NCBI RefSeq assembly: GCF_014696385.1
Contig: NZ_JACJQB010000012.1
Coordinates: 21,955-85,954, forward strand
DNA from: Pseudanabaena mucicola FACHB-723
Lineage (GTDB): Bacteria > Cyanobacteriota > Cyanobacteriia > Pseudanabaenales > Pseudanabaenaceae
Reading direction: 5' to 3'
Length of the DNA stretch: 64,000 nucleotides
The notes beneath the pieces are model-generated. The model searched no databases. It was not told the origin of the DNA and was given only the letters and a program-made list of their open reading frames with translations. Each line of letters starts with the position of its first letter. The first letter of the stretch is position 1. Made by a program: the position numbers and the translations under genes. Shown piece by piece: positions 56,746-64,000 of the stretch.

Positions 56746-57927
56746 GTGAATTGGACTACAAGAGCCAGCATTTTCGGAACTGTAGCAATCGTATCCATTG
56801 CGATCGCACAATCAGCATCAGCAAGCTTTGTTATTTTTGTCGAGGGTAATGATACTGCGACATTACAGAGAGTTCGGACTATATCACCCTCTGCTTTTAC
56901 AACCAAAATTAATGGTCAGCCTGCCATTCAAGCAGGTATTTTCAACTCTGAAAACAGTGCTGATAGTTTAGCGATTACCTTGCAACAGTCAGGGCTATCT
57001 GCCCAAAAGTATTTTCGTACATCAGGTGGCAAGGAAACCGATGTGCAGGTTCCTTTCCCTGAGACGACAACTTCCTCAGTTTTCAGTGCGCCTAGCCCGC
57101 AACAGGTAGTCATTCAGCCCAGCTCGGTAGTCCAGACCTTACCTCAACCCTCTAGCTTTCAGGTAGAGTCGCAGTCTCAGATATTTAGTTCTGCACCTCA
57201 GCAAGTGGCTACCTACAGCAATCAATATCAACAGATCACCACGAATACGGTGATTCCCCAAGTACAAACGCAACAGGTGTTAGTACCTCGTTGGCAACAG
57301 GTACTCGTACCAGAAACCAGACAATTTGTGACTCAGACTGTAGTTCCTCAAACCCAGATTGTGCAAACTTCAGTCCCATCGGGATATGTCCAGCCCACAG
57401 GCTATACCAATCAAATCCAAGCAACAGGTTTTGTCCAGCCTACAGGTTTTGTCCAATCAACAGGTTATGTACAGCAACCAACGGGTTATGTACAATCATC
57501 AGGATTTAGCCAAGCAGTAAATTATGTGCAGCCGCAAACTGGATTTATTCCTAGCAGTACGGTGGTCACAACGCCATACAATAACTCTGTTGCCACAAAC
57601 TTTACAGCTACTCAATCGCAGCCCATTGCGGCAAATAGCTTTAGCAATGGTTTTAGTAGCGAATTTAGCAACACAACTCAGTTAAATCAACAGGTTAGCC
57701 AACCAGCTCAAATCTCTGATTTTCGCTACGTTACGGTAGTCCCCACCCCTGCTAACAACCAACTCTTGCTGTCACAGGTACGCCAATATGTTCCTAGTGC
57801 CTTTTTCTCCAGTTCGGGACGTGGTAGCTTTATTCACGCTGGCGCATATCAAAATCGCGACTCAGCAGAAGCTGTATCTCGCTATTTGCGATCGCAAGGA
57901 GTTGACTCAAGAGTTCTCTACTTCTAA
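56746..57927 (+). CDS. Secreted repeat-rich protein with SPOR-like ends
   Basis: The 393-residue protein starts at GTG 56746 and has a signal peptide (about 1-27, ending SASA). Residues ~28-90 and ~330-393 look alike (both have a beta-alpha strand pattern, QVRQYVPSAFF/QRVRTISPSAFT, then AGAYQNRDSAEAVSRYL/AGIFNSENSADSLAITL), as in SPOR domains. Between them lies a Gln/Pro/Thr-rich region with repeated G(Y/F)VQ(P/S)TG units (about 212-265). It may bind or coat the cell wall. I do not know a named homologue. Confidence 0.7.
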   Translation: MNWTTRASIFGTVAIVSIAIAQSASASFVIFVEGNDTATLQRVRTISPSAFTTKINGQPAIQAGIFNSENSADSLAITLQQSGLSAQKYFRTSGGKETDVQVPFPETTTSSVFSAPSPQQVVIQPSSVVQTLPQPSSFQVESQSQIFSSAPQQVATYSNQYQQITTNTVIPQVQTQQVLVPRWQQVLVPETRQFVTQTVVPQTQIVQTSVPSGYVQPTGYTNQIQATGFVQPTGFVQSTGYVQQPTGYVQSSGFSQAVNYVQPQTGFIPSSTVVTTPYNNSVATNFTATQSQPIAANSFSNGFSSEFSNTTQLNQQVSQPAQISDFRYVTVVPTPANNQLLLSQVRQYVPSAFFSSSGRGSFIHAGAYQNRDSAEAVSRYLRSQGVDSRVLYF

Positions 57928-57936
57928 AACACACCT

Positions 57937-58836
57937 GTGAATAGTTCCTCGAATAGTTCTTCTACAACCAGTCCAAGATCAGTGCCACGGTTCAAATGGC
58001 TTGAACCTTTCGCAATGTTATTTCCTAGCGGCTTTTGGCTGGCGGCATTCTTAATTATTCCGACAGCTTTAATTCTGATCCAGAGCCTTGTCCCCCTTGG
58101 CAAAACTGAGTTTGGCATAGATAACTATCAACGAGTGTTTGAGTATGTCGGGGGCAACTTTATATATCTAGTTGTAGTGTGGCGATCGCTGCTCTATGCC
58201 ATCATCACAACCACATTGTGCCTGTTCTTGGGATTCCCAGTTGCCTATTGGCTTGCGATTATTGCCCCCAAGCAATGGCGAAATATCTTGCTCTTGCTCT
58301 TTGTTTTACCACTATGGACTTCATCACTTTTACGATCCTATGCTTGGATTACGATCCTCAGACCCACGGGAGTCTTAAATACTTTTCTTAACTTCATTGG
58401 GCTATCAGGGATTAACGTCCTCAATAAAGCTGAAGGTGTAATTATTGGCATGGTTTATACCTATTTGCCCTATATGGTACTAGTGCTATTTGCATCCCTA
58501 GAGCGCCTCGATCTACGATTATTAGAAGCCGCTGCCGATCTTGGTGCAAATACTCGACAAACCTTTTGGAAAGTCACAATTCCCCAAGTATCTTCAGGAA
58601 TTATTGCAGGATCAGCCTTGGTTGCGATTACTAGCTTTAGTGATTACATTAACCCACAAGTATTAGGAGGACCCGGTAGCCGTACCATCGCCTCAATTAT
58701 TGAATTGCAGTTTTTAGGTGCAAGTAGTAATCGGGGGTTTGGCTCAGCGCTCAGTATGGTTTTGATCTTAGCGGTCACCATCGTCATTATCCTACTGCTC
58801 AAATATGGCGATCGCCGGGTTGTATCTGATGGCTAA
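57937..58836 (+). CDS. ABC transporter permease, PotB-like (polyamine type)
   Basis: A 299-residue inner membrane permease with six helices and the EAA loop LEAAADLGANTRQTFWKVTIPQVSSG. It pairs with the next gene as the two permeases of a spermidine/putrescine-type importer. The start is GTG at 57937, 9 bases after the upstream gene. The first ~25 residues are Ser/Thr-rich. No PotA ATPase or PotD binding protein lies beside it, so these must be elsewhere. Confidence 0.88.
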   Translation: MNSSSNSSSTTSPRSVPRFKWLEPFAMLFPSGFWLAAFLIIPTALILIQSLVPLGKTEFGIDNYQRVFEYVGGNFIYLVVVWRSLLYAIITTTLCLFLGFPVAYWLAIIAPKQWRNILLLLFVLPLWTSSLLRSYAWITILRPTGVLNTFLNFIGLSGINVLNKAEGVIIGMVYTYLPYMVLVLFASLERLDLRLLEAAADLGANTRQTFWKVTIPQVSSGIIAGSALVAITSFSDYINPQVLGGPGSRTIASIIELQFLGASSNRGFGSALSMVLILAVTIVIILLLKYGDRRVVSDG

Positions 58837-59635
58837 CTCAATCAATCAATCTCGCGTCAAGCGTTGGCAGACTTGGTACACGGTAATTGCTTTTCTATAC
58901 ATGTACTTACCAATCGCTGTACTGACCATTTTCAGCTTCAATAAATCCCAGTCCCCTTCACAGTGGACAGGTTTTACTTGGGAGTGGTATGCCAAGTTTT
59001 TACAAAATCCCACTCTATTGACGGCTTTAAGAAATAGTCTCAGTGTTGCCCTCACTGCCGTCTCTGTTTCGGCGGTATTGGGGACACTAACCGCCGTGGG
59101 TTTAGCAAGATATTATTTCCCCGGCAAAGGTTTATATCGAGGGGTGAGCTATTTACCACTAATCATGCCCGATATTGCGATCGCAGTGGCAACCCTCGTG
59201 TTTTTTGCAGCAATTAAACTACCGCTAAGCCTTGTGACAATCGTGATTGCTCACATCGTTTTCTGCTTGTCCTATGTTGCCGTGGTTGTCTCTAGCCGCC
59301 TTGCCACCATCGATCCCAAACTAGAAGAAGCAGCTCTTGACTTAGGAGCAACTCCAATTCAAGCCTTTTTACGGGTATTGCTGCCTCAACTTTTACCGGG
59401 TATCCTCTCAGGCTGTTTACTAGCATTTATTCTCAGTATGGATGATTTGGTAATTGCTTACTTCACCGCAGGTGTAGGCGCAACGACATTACCGATCGCA
59501 ATTTTTGCATCATTACGCAGTGGTGGCGTAACCCCAGAATTAAATGCCTTAAGCGTACTACTGATCATTGCTTCAGCATCAATGGCAGCCATTGCCGAAA
59601 CCGTAAGAAGTTGGGGGAATCATGATTCAGGTTGA
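58829..59635 (+). CDS. ABC transporter permease, PotC-like
   Basis: The partner permease of the PotB-like protein, with six helices and the loop EEAALDLGATPIQAFLRVLLPQLLPG. The ATG at 58829 overlaps the upstream stop by 8 bases; a longer frame from 58805 is less likely. Together they form the membrane channel for a polyamine-like solute, possibly linked to speA in this window, though the substrate is only inferred from family. Confidence 0.88.
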   Translation: MANSINQSRVKRWQTWYTVIAFLYMYLPIAVLTIFSFNKSQSPSQWTGFTWEWYAKFLQNPTLLTALRNSLSVALTAVSVSAVLGTLTAVGLARYYFPGKGLYRGVSYLPLIMPDIAIAVATLVFFAAIKLPLSLVTIVIAHIVFCLSYVAVVVSSRLATIDPKLEEAALDLGATPIQAFLRVLLPQLLPGILSGCLLAFILSMDDLVIAYFTAGVGATTLPIAIFASLRSGGVTPELNALSVLLIIASASMAAIAETVRSWGNHDSG

Positions 59636-59692
59636 TAACCTGTGGTATATTACTTCTGGCAAAGCGAATCAAAGCTACAGAATGACTCCATC

Positions 59693-60136
59693 ATGAGCGA
59701 GAAGCCTTTAAAGCTGCGAATCTCTGTTCCACCCGTTGAGGGAATTGAGGACATTCCCATCGCAGCAGTCGAAGCACTTGCGACAAAGATGGGGTTTGAT
59801 CCTGAATCTGTACAAGATGTTGTACAAGCTCTCACGGAAGCTTTAGTTAACGCAGTTCTTTATAGTACATCTGATTTTGACGTAGAGGTTTTGGTATTCG
59901 CAACAACTTCTAGTCTGATTGTGGAAGTCCATGATCGCGGATCAGGTTTTGATATCGATAGTGTGCCTCCACCTGACTTTGATTTGATGTCTGAAATCGG
60001 TGTCAAAAATGGTGGTTTCGGAATACATATGATCAAAGCATTGGTTGACAAGGTCGAGATCGAGTCTAGCGATCAAGGCACAATAGTCCGTATGAGTAAG
60101 TTTCTGTCTACCCCCAAACCCATTCTTCAACCATGA
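59693..60136 (+). CDS. Anti-sigma regulatory factor (RsbW-like GHKL kinase)
   Basis: The 147-residue protein is a GHKL-type ATPase: ALTEALVNAVLYS is the N box, DRGSGFD the G1 box and KNGGFGIHMIKALVDKV the G2 box. Such proteins bind a sigma factor and phosphorylate a STAS antagonist. The ATG at 59693 is chosen because the longer frame from 59642 lacks conserved sequence. It overlaps the STAS gene by four bases, so the two form a partner-switch pair. Confidence 0.87.
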   Translation: MSEKPLKLRISVPPVEGIEDIPIAAVEALATKMGFDPESVQDVVQALTEALVNAVLYSTSDFDVEVLVFATTSSLIVEVHDRGSGFDIDSVPPPDFDLMSEIGVKNGGFGIHMIKALVDKVEIESSDQGTIVRMSKFLSTPKPILQP

Positions 60137-60483
60137 CTCATTCCTCATTTTTACAAGATGAACTTAAGATCGTCGAACAGATTGATGGCGATCAAGTTAT
60201 CCTCAAGCTGAATGGTGCTTTGAGCGTAACCACAGTGCCATATTTCAGACAGGCTGTTCAACCATTTATTGATCGCAAATTACTTGCGATCATTTTAGAC
60301 TTTGAGGGAGTGACCAAAATTGTTAGTAGAGGCGTAGGTGCTGCGATCGATATGGCAGTGCAAGCCAAAAAGCAGGGTGGTAAGCTGCGATTAGAGAATG
60401 TTGGCAAATATGGTCGTTCTCTATATATTCAAGGGGTACACCTAGTTGCAGAAGTCCCCGAGTTAGAAGGATTTGAACCATAG
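60133..60483 (+). CDS. STAS domain anti-anti-sigma factor
   Basis: The 116-residue protein is a single STAS domain (VILKLNGALSVTTVPYFRQ, AIILDFEGVTKIVSRGVGAAI) with Ser as the likely phosphorylation site in the S-R-G region, where the canonical site reads DSSG or similar. It should release a sigma factor by binding the anti-sigma kinase encoded just upstream (ATGA overlap). No sigma factor is present near. A hairpin follows. Confidence 0.87.
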   Translation: MTHSSFLQDELKIVEQIDGDQVILKLNGALSVTTVPYFRQAVQPFIDRKLLAIILDFEGVTKIVSRGVGAAIDMAVQAKKQGGKLRLENVGKYGRSLYIQGVHLVAEVPELEGFEP

Positions 60484-60531
60484 TTTTTTTGTTTCTGATA
60501 ACAGCAGTCCTCAATATATTAGGACATAAAA

Positions 60532-60574
60532 CCAGAATCGAGTTGCAGTGCTTCGCGCTGCAACTCGATTCTGG
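60532..60574. terminator. Hairpin between the STAS gene and dnaE-C, triloop TTC
   Basis: Arms of 20 bases (60532-60551 and 60555-60574) with one T:G pair close TTC between GTGC and GCGC. T-rich sequence follows on the plus strand. It isolates dnaE-C from the upstream transcript. Confidence 0.75.
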
Positions 60575-60602
60575 AGTTTTATTATTATTTCAGTAGTTGG
60601 CA

Positions 60603-61979
60603 ATGAAAATTATTAGTCGTAAATCTCTGGGTGTGCAGCCAGTTTTCGACATCGGTTTAGCAGGTGATCATAATTTTCTGCTAGATAATGGCTATATTGC
60701 CTCCAATTGCTTTAATAAATCCCATAGTGTTGCCTATGGATATGTCACCTATCAGACCGCATATCTCAAGGCAAATTACCCCGTTGAATATATGGCAGCA
60801 TTGCTGTCTTCAGTCAGTGGGGATCAAGATAAAGTACAGCGCTATATTGCTAACTGCCGCAGCATGGGCATTCCTGTTTTGCCTCCTGATGTGAATAGCT
60901 CTGGGGAAGACTTTACTCCCCGTGGGCATCAAATTTTATTTGGCTTAGCTGCAATTAAAAATCTTGGAGCTGGGCCAATCGCCGCAATTTTAAAAGCCCG
61001 TAAAGAAGATGGCGCTTTTACCTCACTCGCCGATCTCTGTAGCCGCCTCGATTCACGATCATTAAACAAGAAAGCCTTAGAAGCATTAATCCAGACAGGC
61101 GCACTTGACCTTCTAGAGCCGAATCGTCGTCAATTGATGAATGATCTAGATATCACCATGGAATGGGCTTCACGCCGCGCTAAAGAGCAAGCCTCTGGGC
61201 AAGGTAATATCTTTGACTTTTTTGGTGAAAGTAGTAATACTAAGACCTTTGATATCGCGCCCACCACTAACCGAGTAGGTGACTACTCTTCTCAAGAAAA
61301 ACTACGTCTCGAAAAAGAATTACTCGGTTTCTATATCTCCGACCATCCGCTGAGTGTAGTCAGTCGCTCAGCTAGGTTAATGGCTCCCATTAATCTCTGC
61401 GATATCCCCGAATCCTCGGAGACAAAAATCGTCACTGCGATCGCAATCATTTTAGATATCAAAGAAGTGATTACCAAAAAAGGTGATCACATGGCCATCT
61501 TGCAGCTCGAAGACCTGACAGGCAGTACCGAAGCAGTTGTCTTTCCCAAAACCTATGACAAAGTAAAGCATCTTTTAGAAAAAGACAAACGCTTGATGGT
61601 CTGGGGCAAAATTGATCGGCGTGATGAACAAACCCAGTTGATTGTTGACGATATGCAACCCATTGAGTCAGTGAGGATGGTGCGCGTTGAGCTAACCCGT
61701 GAACAAGCCAGCGATCGCCAAGTCCTACAGCAGCTCAAAAACGCTTTAAATCCCAATCCTAATCATAACTATGGTAATTCTAGCCGTGGCAATTCTAGCT
61801 ATGGTAGAAACAATGAACCCGAAAATTCTAATAAAATTCCTGTGATTGCTGCGATCGAATATATGCCTAAACTAGTACGATTAGGCAATCAATTCTGGGT
61901 GCAGGATGAAGAAACTGCGGTTAAAGCCCTCAAAGAAGCTGGATTTAAAGCTACCTATGACGCATTGATCACCAAATAA
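60603..61979 (+). CDS. dnaE-C: DNA polymerase III alpha C-terminal half with split-intein C part
   Basis: This gene gives only the C-terminal half of the replicative polymerase. The first 35 residues are the DnaE split-intein C fragment: [27 protein letters not shown], then IASN with the terminal Asn35, followed by Cys36 as the first extein residue in [21 protein letters not shown] separate dnaE-N gene elsewhere must supply the N intein, and protein trans-splicing joins the halves. Residues beyond carry the tau-binding and OB-fold regions. The start ATG at 60603 gives the normal intein length. Confidence 0.97.
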   Translation: MKIISRKSLGVQPVFDIGLAGDHNFLLDNGYIASNCFNKSHSVAYGYVTYQTAYLKANYPVEYMAALLSSVSGDQDKVQRYIANCRSMGIPVLPPDVNSSGEDFTPRGHQILFGLAAIKNLGAGPIAAILKARKEDGAFTSLADLCSRLDSRSLNKKALEALIQTGALDLLEPNRRQLMNDLDITMEWASRRAKEQASGQGNIFDFFGESSNTKTFDIAPTTNRVGDYSSQEKLRLEKELLGFYISDHPLSVVSRSARLMAPINLCDIPESSETKIVTAIAIILDIKEVITKKGDHMAILQLEDLTGSTEAVVFPKTYDKVKHLLEKDKRLMVWGKIDRRDEQTQLIVDDMQPIESVRMVRVELTREQASDRQVLQQLKNALNPNPNHNYGNSSRGNSSYGRNNEPENSNKIPVIAAIEYMPKLVRLGNQFWVQDEETAVKALKEAGFKATYDALITK

Positions 61980-62004
61980 GCTTATGTTAGATGAAATAAG
62001 CTTA

Positions 62005-62451
62005 TTAGATTCCTAGCTGTCGTCTGGCTTCAAATAAACCAAGGGCAGCACTCACCGATAGATTGAGACTGCGAACTTTGGGGTGTTCCATCGGAATATA
62101 AACAGCAGGATTATTGGCAATTACTTCGGCGGGTAGCCCACTTGATTCACTGCCAAATAAGAGCCAGTCACCATCTTGGAATTGAAATTCACGAAAGTTT
62201 TCTGACCCACGAGCGCTGAAACAAACCCATCGTCCTCCTTTAGAAGCTTCTTGCAAAGATTCAATATTTGGGTGCACCGTGACGTTCACATATTCCCAGT
62301 AGTCGATTCCTGCCCGTTTTAGTTGCCGATCATTAATCTCAAAGCCCAGTGGCTCGACCAAATGTAAACGTGTGTTCGTCGCCGCACAGGTGCGAGCGAT
62401 ATTGCCTGTATTGGGCGGAATTTCAGGATAAATGAGGGCGACTTGCAACAT
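62005..62451 (-). CDS. trmL: tRNA (cytidine/uridine-34 2'-O)-methyltransferase
   Basis: The 148-residue protein is a minimal SPOUT-fold TrmL: PEIPPNTGNIARTCAATN, HLVEPLGFEI, DWLLFGSESSGLP and the knot end HPKVRSLNLSVSAALGLFE. It methylates the ribose at the wobble base of tRNA-Leu isoacceptors (UAA, CAA), so it is notable that a tRNA-Leu(CAA) gene lies 0.65 kb away. It is convergent with dnaE-C. Confidence 0.93.
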   Translation of the reverse strand: MLQVALIYPEIPPNTGNIARTCAATNTRLHLVEPLGFEINDRQLKRAGIDYWEYVNVTVHPNIESLQEASKGGRWVCFSARGSENFREFQFQDGDWLLFGSESSGLPAEVIANNPAVYIPMEHPKVRSLNLSVSAALGLFEARRQLGI

Positions 62452-62501
62452 TGACGATAAATATTAGGAATGCACAGTTTTTAAATATATAGCGAATACA
62501 T

Positions 62502-62544
62502 CCAAAAAAGAATTGCATCACCTAGCGATGCAATTCTTTTTTGG
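62502..62544. terminator. Hairpin after the membrane protein gene at 62.5 kb
   Basis: Eighteen-base perfect arms (62502-62519 and 62527-62544) with A6/T6 parts and a seven-base loop. Read on the minus strand, it follows the gene at 62546, whose stop it touches, and lies upstream of trmL. Confidence 0.8.
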
Positions 62545-62545
62545 T

Positions 62546-62941
62546 TTAACGTTTACTTCTTTCTTCAATATCTTCAAGTGTTTGTAAAACAAGGCGCTTA
62601 GCCTGCAAACTCCATCCCCATTTTTGCAGTGCGATCGCTGCCACAGTACCAACAACAGTCGCAATAAAATCTAGCGGCTGTTCCATAGATATCCCCAACA
62701 ACAAACCTAAACCTGCAATCCCCCAAAAAGGTAAAGAAATAGTCTGGCGATTCTTTTCTACGATCTGGCTAATGTCATCGGTTGGCAAAACTTCCAGCAG
62801 TTCCGCCTTTGCCTGTTGTTGTTCCGCAATATTTAGCGATAGTCCGACTTTCTGGCGTAGTTTTTCAATCTTGCGGGCAGTGGTGCTGTACTGCACCAAC
62901 TCATCCTCCGCCATCATGATTAGGTGTTCTAGCTTTGACAT
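62546..62941 (-). CDS. Hypothetical membrane protein, cyanobacterial
   Basis: A 131-residue protein with an N-terminal coiled coil (about 10-60, LEHLIMMAEDELVQYSTTAR), two membrane segments (about 72-90 and 93-110) and a charged tail (LQTLEDIEERSKR). I do not recognise the family. It stands alone beside the tRNA gene, on the other strand. Confidence 0.6.
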   Translation of the reverse strand: MSKLEHLIMMAEDELVQYSTTARKIEKLRQKVGLSLNIAEQQQAKAELLEVLPTDDISQIVEKNRQTISLPFWGIAGLGLLLGISMEQPLDFIATVVGTVAAIALQKWGWSLQAKRLVLQTLEDIEERSKR

Positions 62942-63046
62942 AGATTACAAATTATTTTTTTAAGTCTAAACCGTATCTTAATCGTGATTATCCATAGCGT
63001 ATACCCCCATAGAGTAGAGTATGTTCATAAATTCTTAAAAAAATAT

Positions 63047-63076
63047 TTGACAAAAAACATCAATGTTAGTTATTAT
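63047..63076 (+). promoter_or_regulatory. Sigma-70-type promoter of tRNA-Leu
   Basis: TTGACA at 63047-63052 and TATTAT at 63071-63076 are 18 bases apart, and the tRNA begins 16 bases later. This is an excellent match to the housekeeping promoter consensus. Confidence 0.82.
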
Positions 63077-63092
63077 GTAAATCCTGGAGTCA

Positions 63093-63176
63093 GGGCGAGT
63101 GGCGGAATTGGTAGACGCATCAGACTCAAAATCTGACGACAGCAATGTCATGAGAGTTCGATTCTCTCTTTGCCCA
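63093..63176 (+). tRNA. tRNA-Leu (anticodon CAA)
   Basis: The 84-base sequence folds into a type II tRNA: acceptor stem 63093-63099 with 63169-63175 (two G:T pairs), D arm, anticodon stem TCAGA/TCTGA with loop CTCAAAA (anticodon CAA, reading UUG), a long variable arm as expected for Leu, and T arm GAGAG-TTCGATT-CTCTC. The discriminator is A; CCA is not encoded. A consensus promoter and a terminator flank it. TrmL, encoded nearby, acts on this isoacceptor. Confidence 0.93.
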
Positions 63177-63182
63177 TATAAA

Positions 63183-63221
63183 CAAAAAAGCAGCTCGCAT
63201 TCAAGATCTGCTTTTTTTTGT
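63183..63221 (+). terminator. Terminator after tRNA-Leu
   Basis: CAAAAAAGCAG pairs with CTGCTTTTTT across a 14-base loop, and eight T residues end it. A standard rho-independent terminator. Confidence 0.85.
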
Positions 63222-63250
63222 AGAGAAAAAAGAGTTAGCTAGTACAAACC

Positions 63251-63288
63251 AAAACCCAAGAAGCAAGTGGCGGCGCTTCTTGGGTTTT
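63251..63288. repeat. Hairpin in the gene-free stretch before the lipoprotein gene
   Basis: AAAACCCAAGAAGC (63251-63264) pairs with GCTTCTTGGGTTTT (63275-63288) around a ten-base GC-rich loop. It is in the 308-base stretch between the tRNA and the next gene (63177-63484), which otherwise has the tRNA terminator and a TTGACA at 63427-63432, a possible -35 of the next gene. Confidence 0.55.
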
Positions 63289-63484
63289 ATGTTCTAAGCA
63301 AAACTTACCTTGCTGTAACTTTATTTTTTGCCAGAAAAAAACGTATTTATTTGTCACTGAATTTAGTAATTTGTCAGTTAATGATTGCCAAAATCACCAT
63401 AATGCTTTAATATCTTGCAGTCAAAATTGACAAAAATTGGATGACGCTGTACCGAAAACAAAGTAGGCAGCAGAGGAACTTTTT

Positions 63485-64000
63485 ATGCGTATTTATTACC
63501 TAGCTGGCGTGATTCTTAGCGTTACTTCAACCCTTATTGCTTGTGGCGAGGGTACACCTGTTGAATGTACAATCACCACCGCACGAGAAGCACGACAAGG
63601 TGTTGTCAAAACAGCTAAATTTGCTCCAGGAACAGATTGCGAAGCCATGAGGGTACTTGCAGCAGAAGGTAAGCCATTGCCTACTATCGCTGACGGAACA
63701 ACGACCCAAGCACCTCCCAGTCCTGTAGCAACTCCTACTGCGCCTACTTTTAATACTCCATTCGTGAGTGGGCAAACAACTCAAGAACTTATCTCCACAA
63801 CCGATAAGCAGGCAAGGGTGCAGGAATTAGAGCAAAAGCTTAATATTAATACTAAGCAATCTCGTGATCCTTTCACAAGCACTGTCATTAATCCAGTACC
63901 TAAACTAGAGACCCTGTTAGCAAAACCCAAGGTCAAGCCAAATCTCAGAGCTGCGGTGGTTGTAAAAACTAATAACAAGTCAAATATAATCGCTCCGCCG
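63485..64000 (+). CDS. Lipoprotein, N-terminal part (cut by the window)
   Basis: The 172-codon open frame runs to the window end with no stop. It has a lipoprotein signal (MRIYYLAGVILSVTSTLIAC, lipobox L-I-A-C), followed by a cysteine-containing stretch and a Pro/Thr/Ala-rich linker (about 75-110), and a part with KQARVQELEQKL and SRDPFTSTVINPVP. The last motif resembles pilus assembly lipoproteins of the PilP type, but similarity is weak. AGAGGA precedes the ATG. Confidence 0.7.
   Translation, partial: MRIYYLAGVILSVTSTLIACGEGTPVECTITTAREARQGVVKTAKFAPGTDCEAMRVLAAEGKPLPTIADGTTTQAPPSPVATPTAPTFNTPFVSGQTTQELISTTDKQARVQELEQKLNINTKQSRDPFTSTVINPVPKLETLLAKPKVKPNLRAAVVVKTNNKSNIIAPP

Noticed and set aside
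59622..59696. 24-codon frame MIQVDNLWYITSGKANQ across the potC end
   Set aside because: It overlaps potC and its start resembles only the first residues of an ABC ATPase; too short to support.

Overview
The window is a 64 kb piece of a cyanobacterial chromosome. HIP1 octamers (GCGATCGC) are scattered through it, and it carries psaE, cpcG, a CpcS/CpeS-type lyase, a high-light-inducible protein, rpaB and the split-intein half gene dnaE-C. Gene content, AT-leaning codon use and the style of the intergenic hairpins suggest a Pseudanabaena-like filamentous cyanobacterium; the genus is inferred. No rRNA operon, CRISPR array, prophage or intact insertion sequence was seen.

Layout. 1-2.5 kb: end of a cytochrome c oxidase operon (ctaD, ctaE) and a GMC oxidoreductase. 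2.6-6.3 kb: an accessory island with a SinI-like type II restriction-modification pair, a HicAB module, an antitoxin with a frameshifted RelE toxin, and three clusters of a ~27 bp HIP1-containing repeat. 6.4-14.7 kb: hydrolase, methyltransferase, L,D-transpeptidase, psaE, mutM and a cell-wall group (dacB, nagZ, GerMN protein). 14.7-18.5 kb: a 1244-residue hybrid histidine kinase whose N-terminal GAF domain looks like a two-cysteine (DXCF) cyanobacteriochrome. 18.6-29.8 kb: housekeeping genes (trpF, ligA, rdgB, bioF, speA) and conserved unknowns. 30-36 kb: ArsA/Get3 with an Hsp20-like tail, rpaB, a small hli gene, lspA, a ParA plus coiled-coil pair resembling the McdA/McdB carboxysome positioning system, a PstS-like protein and an RRM protein. 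36-46.4 kb: HerA-like ATPase, Uma2, Dus, GIY-YIG protein, glycosyltransferase, proB and protoporphyrinogen oxidase. 46.4-53.8 kb: a cluster of four DnaA boxes (possible replication origin), nfeD, an MCE/Mla lipid-transport pair and pstSCAB with a three-repeat Pho box. 53.8-64 kb: hydrolase, cpcG and its neighbouring lyase, a repeat-rich secreted protein, PotB/PotC-type permeases, an anti-sigma/STAS pair, dnaE-C, trmL, tRNA-Leu(CAA) and the start of a lipoprotein gene.

The strongest genome-scale pattern is a set of more than twenty intergenic hairpins. Most have long, nearly perfect stems of unrelated sequence, but their tips share one design: GC, three loop bases, GC. Most follow genes and probably act as terminators; at least one (26.7 kb) does not. 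Other points for follow-up are the inverted repeat over the methyltransferase start codon, the DnaA-box cluster, the DXCF kinase, the McdAB-like pair, and short reading frames that a 60-residue cutoff misses (hli, a 33-residue membrane peptide, and a coding-like frame upstream of rpaB without a start codon).
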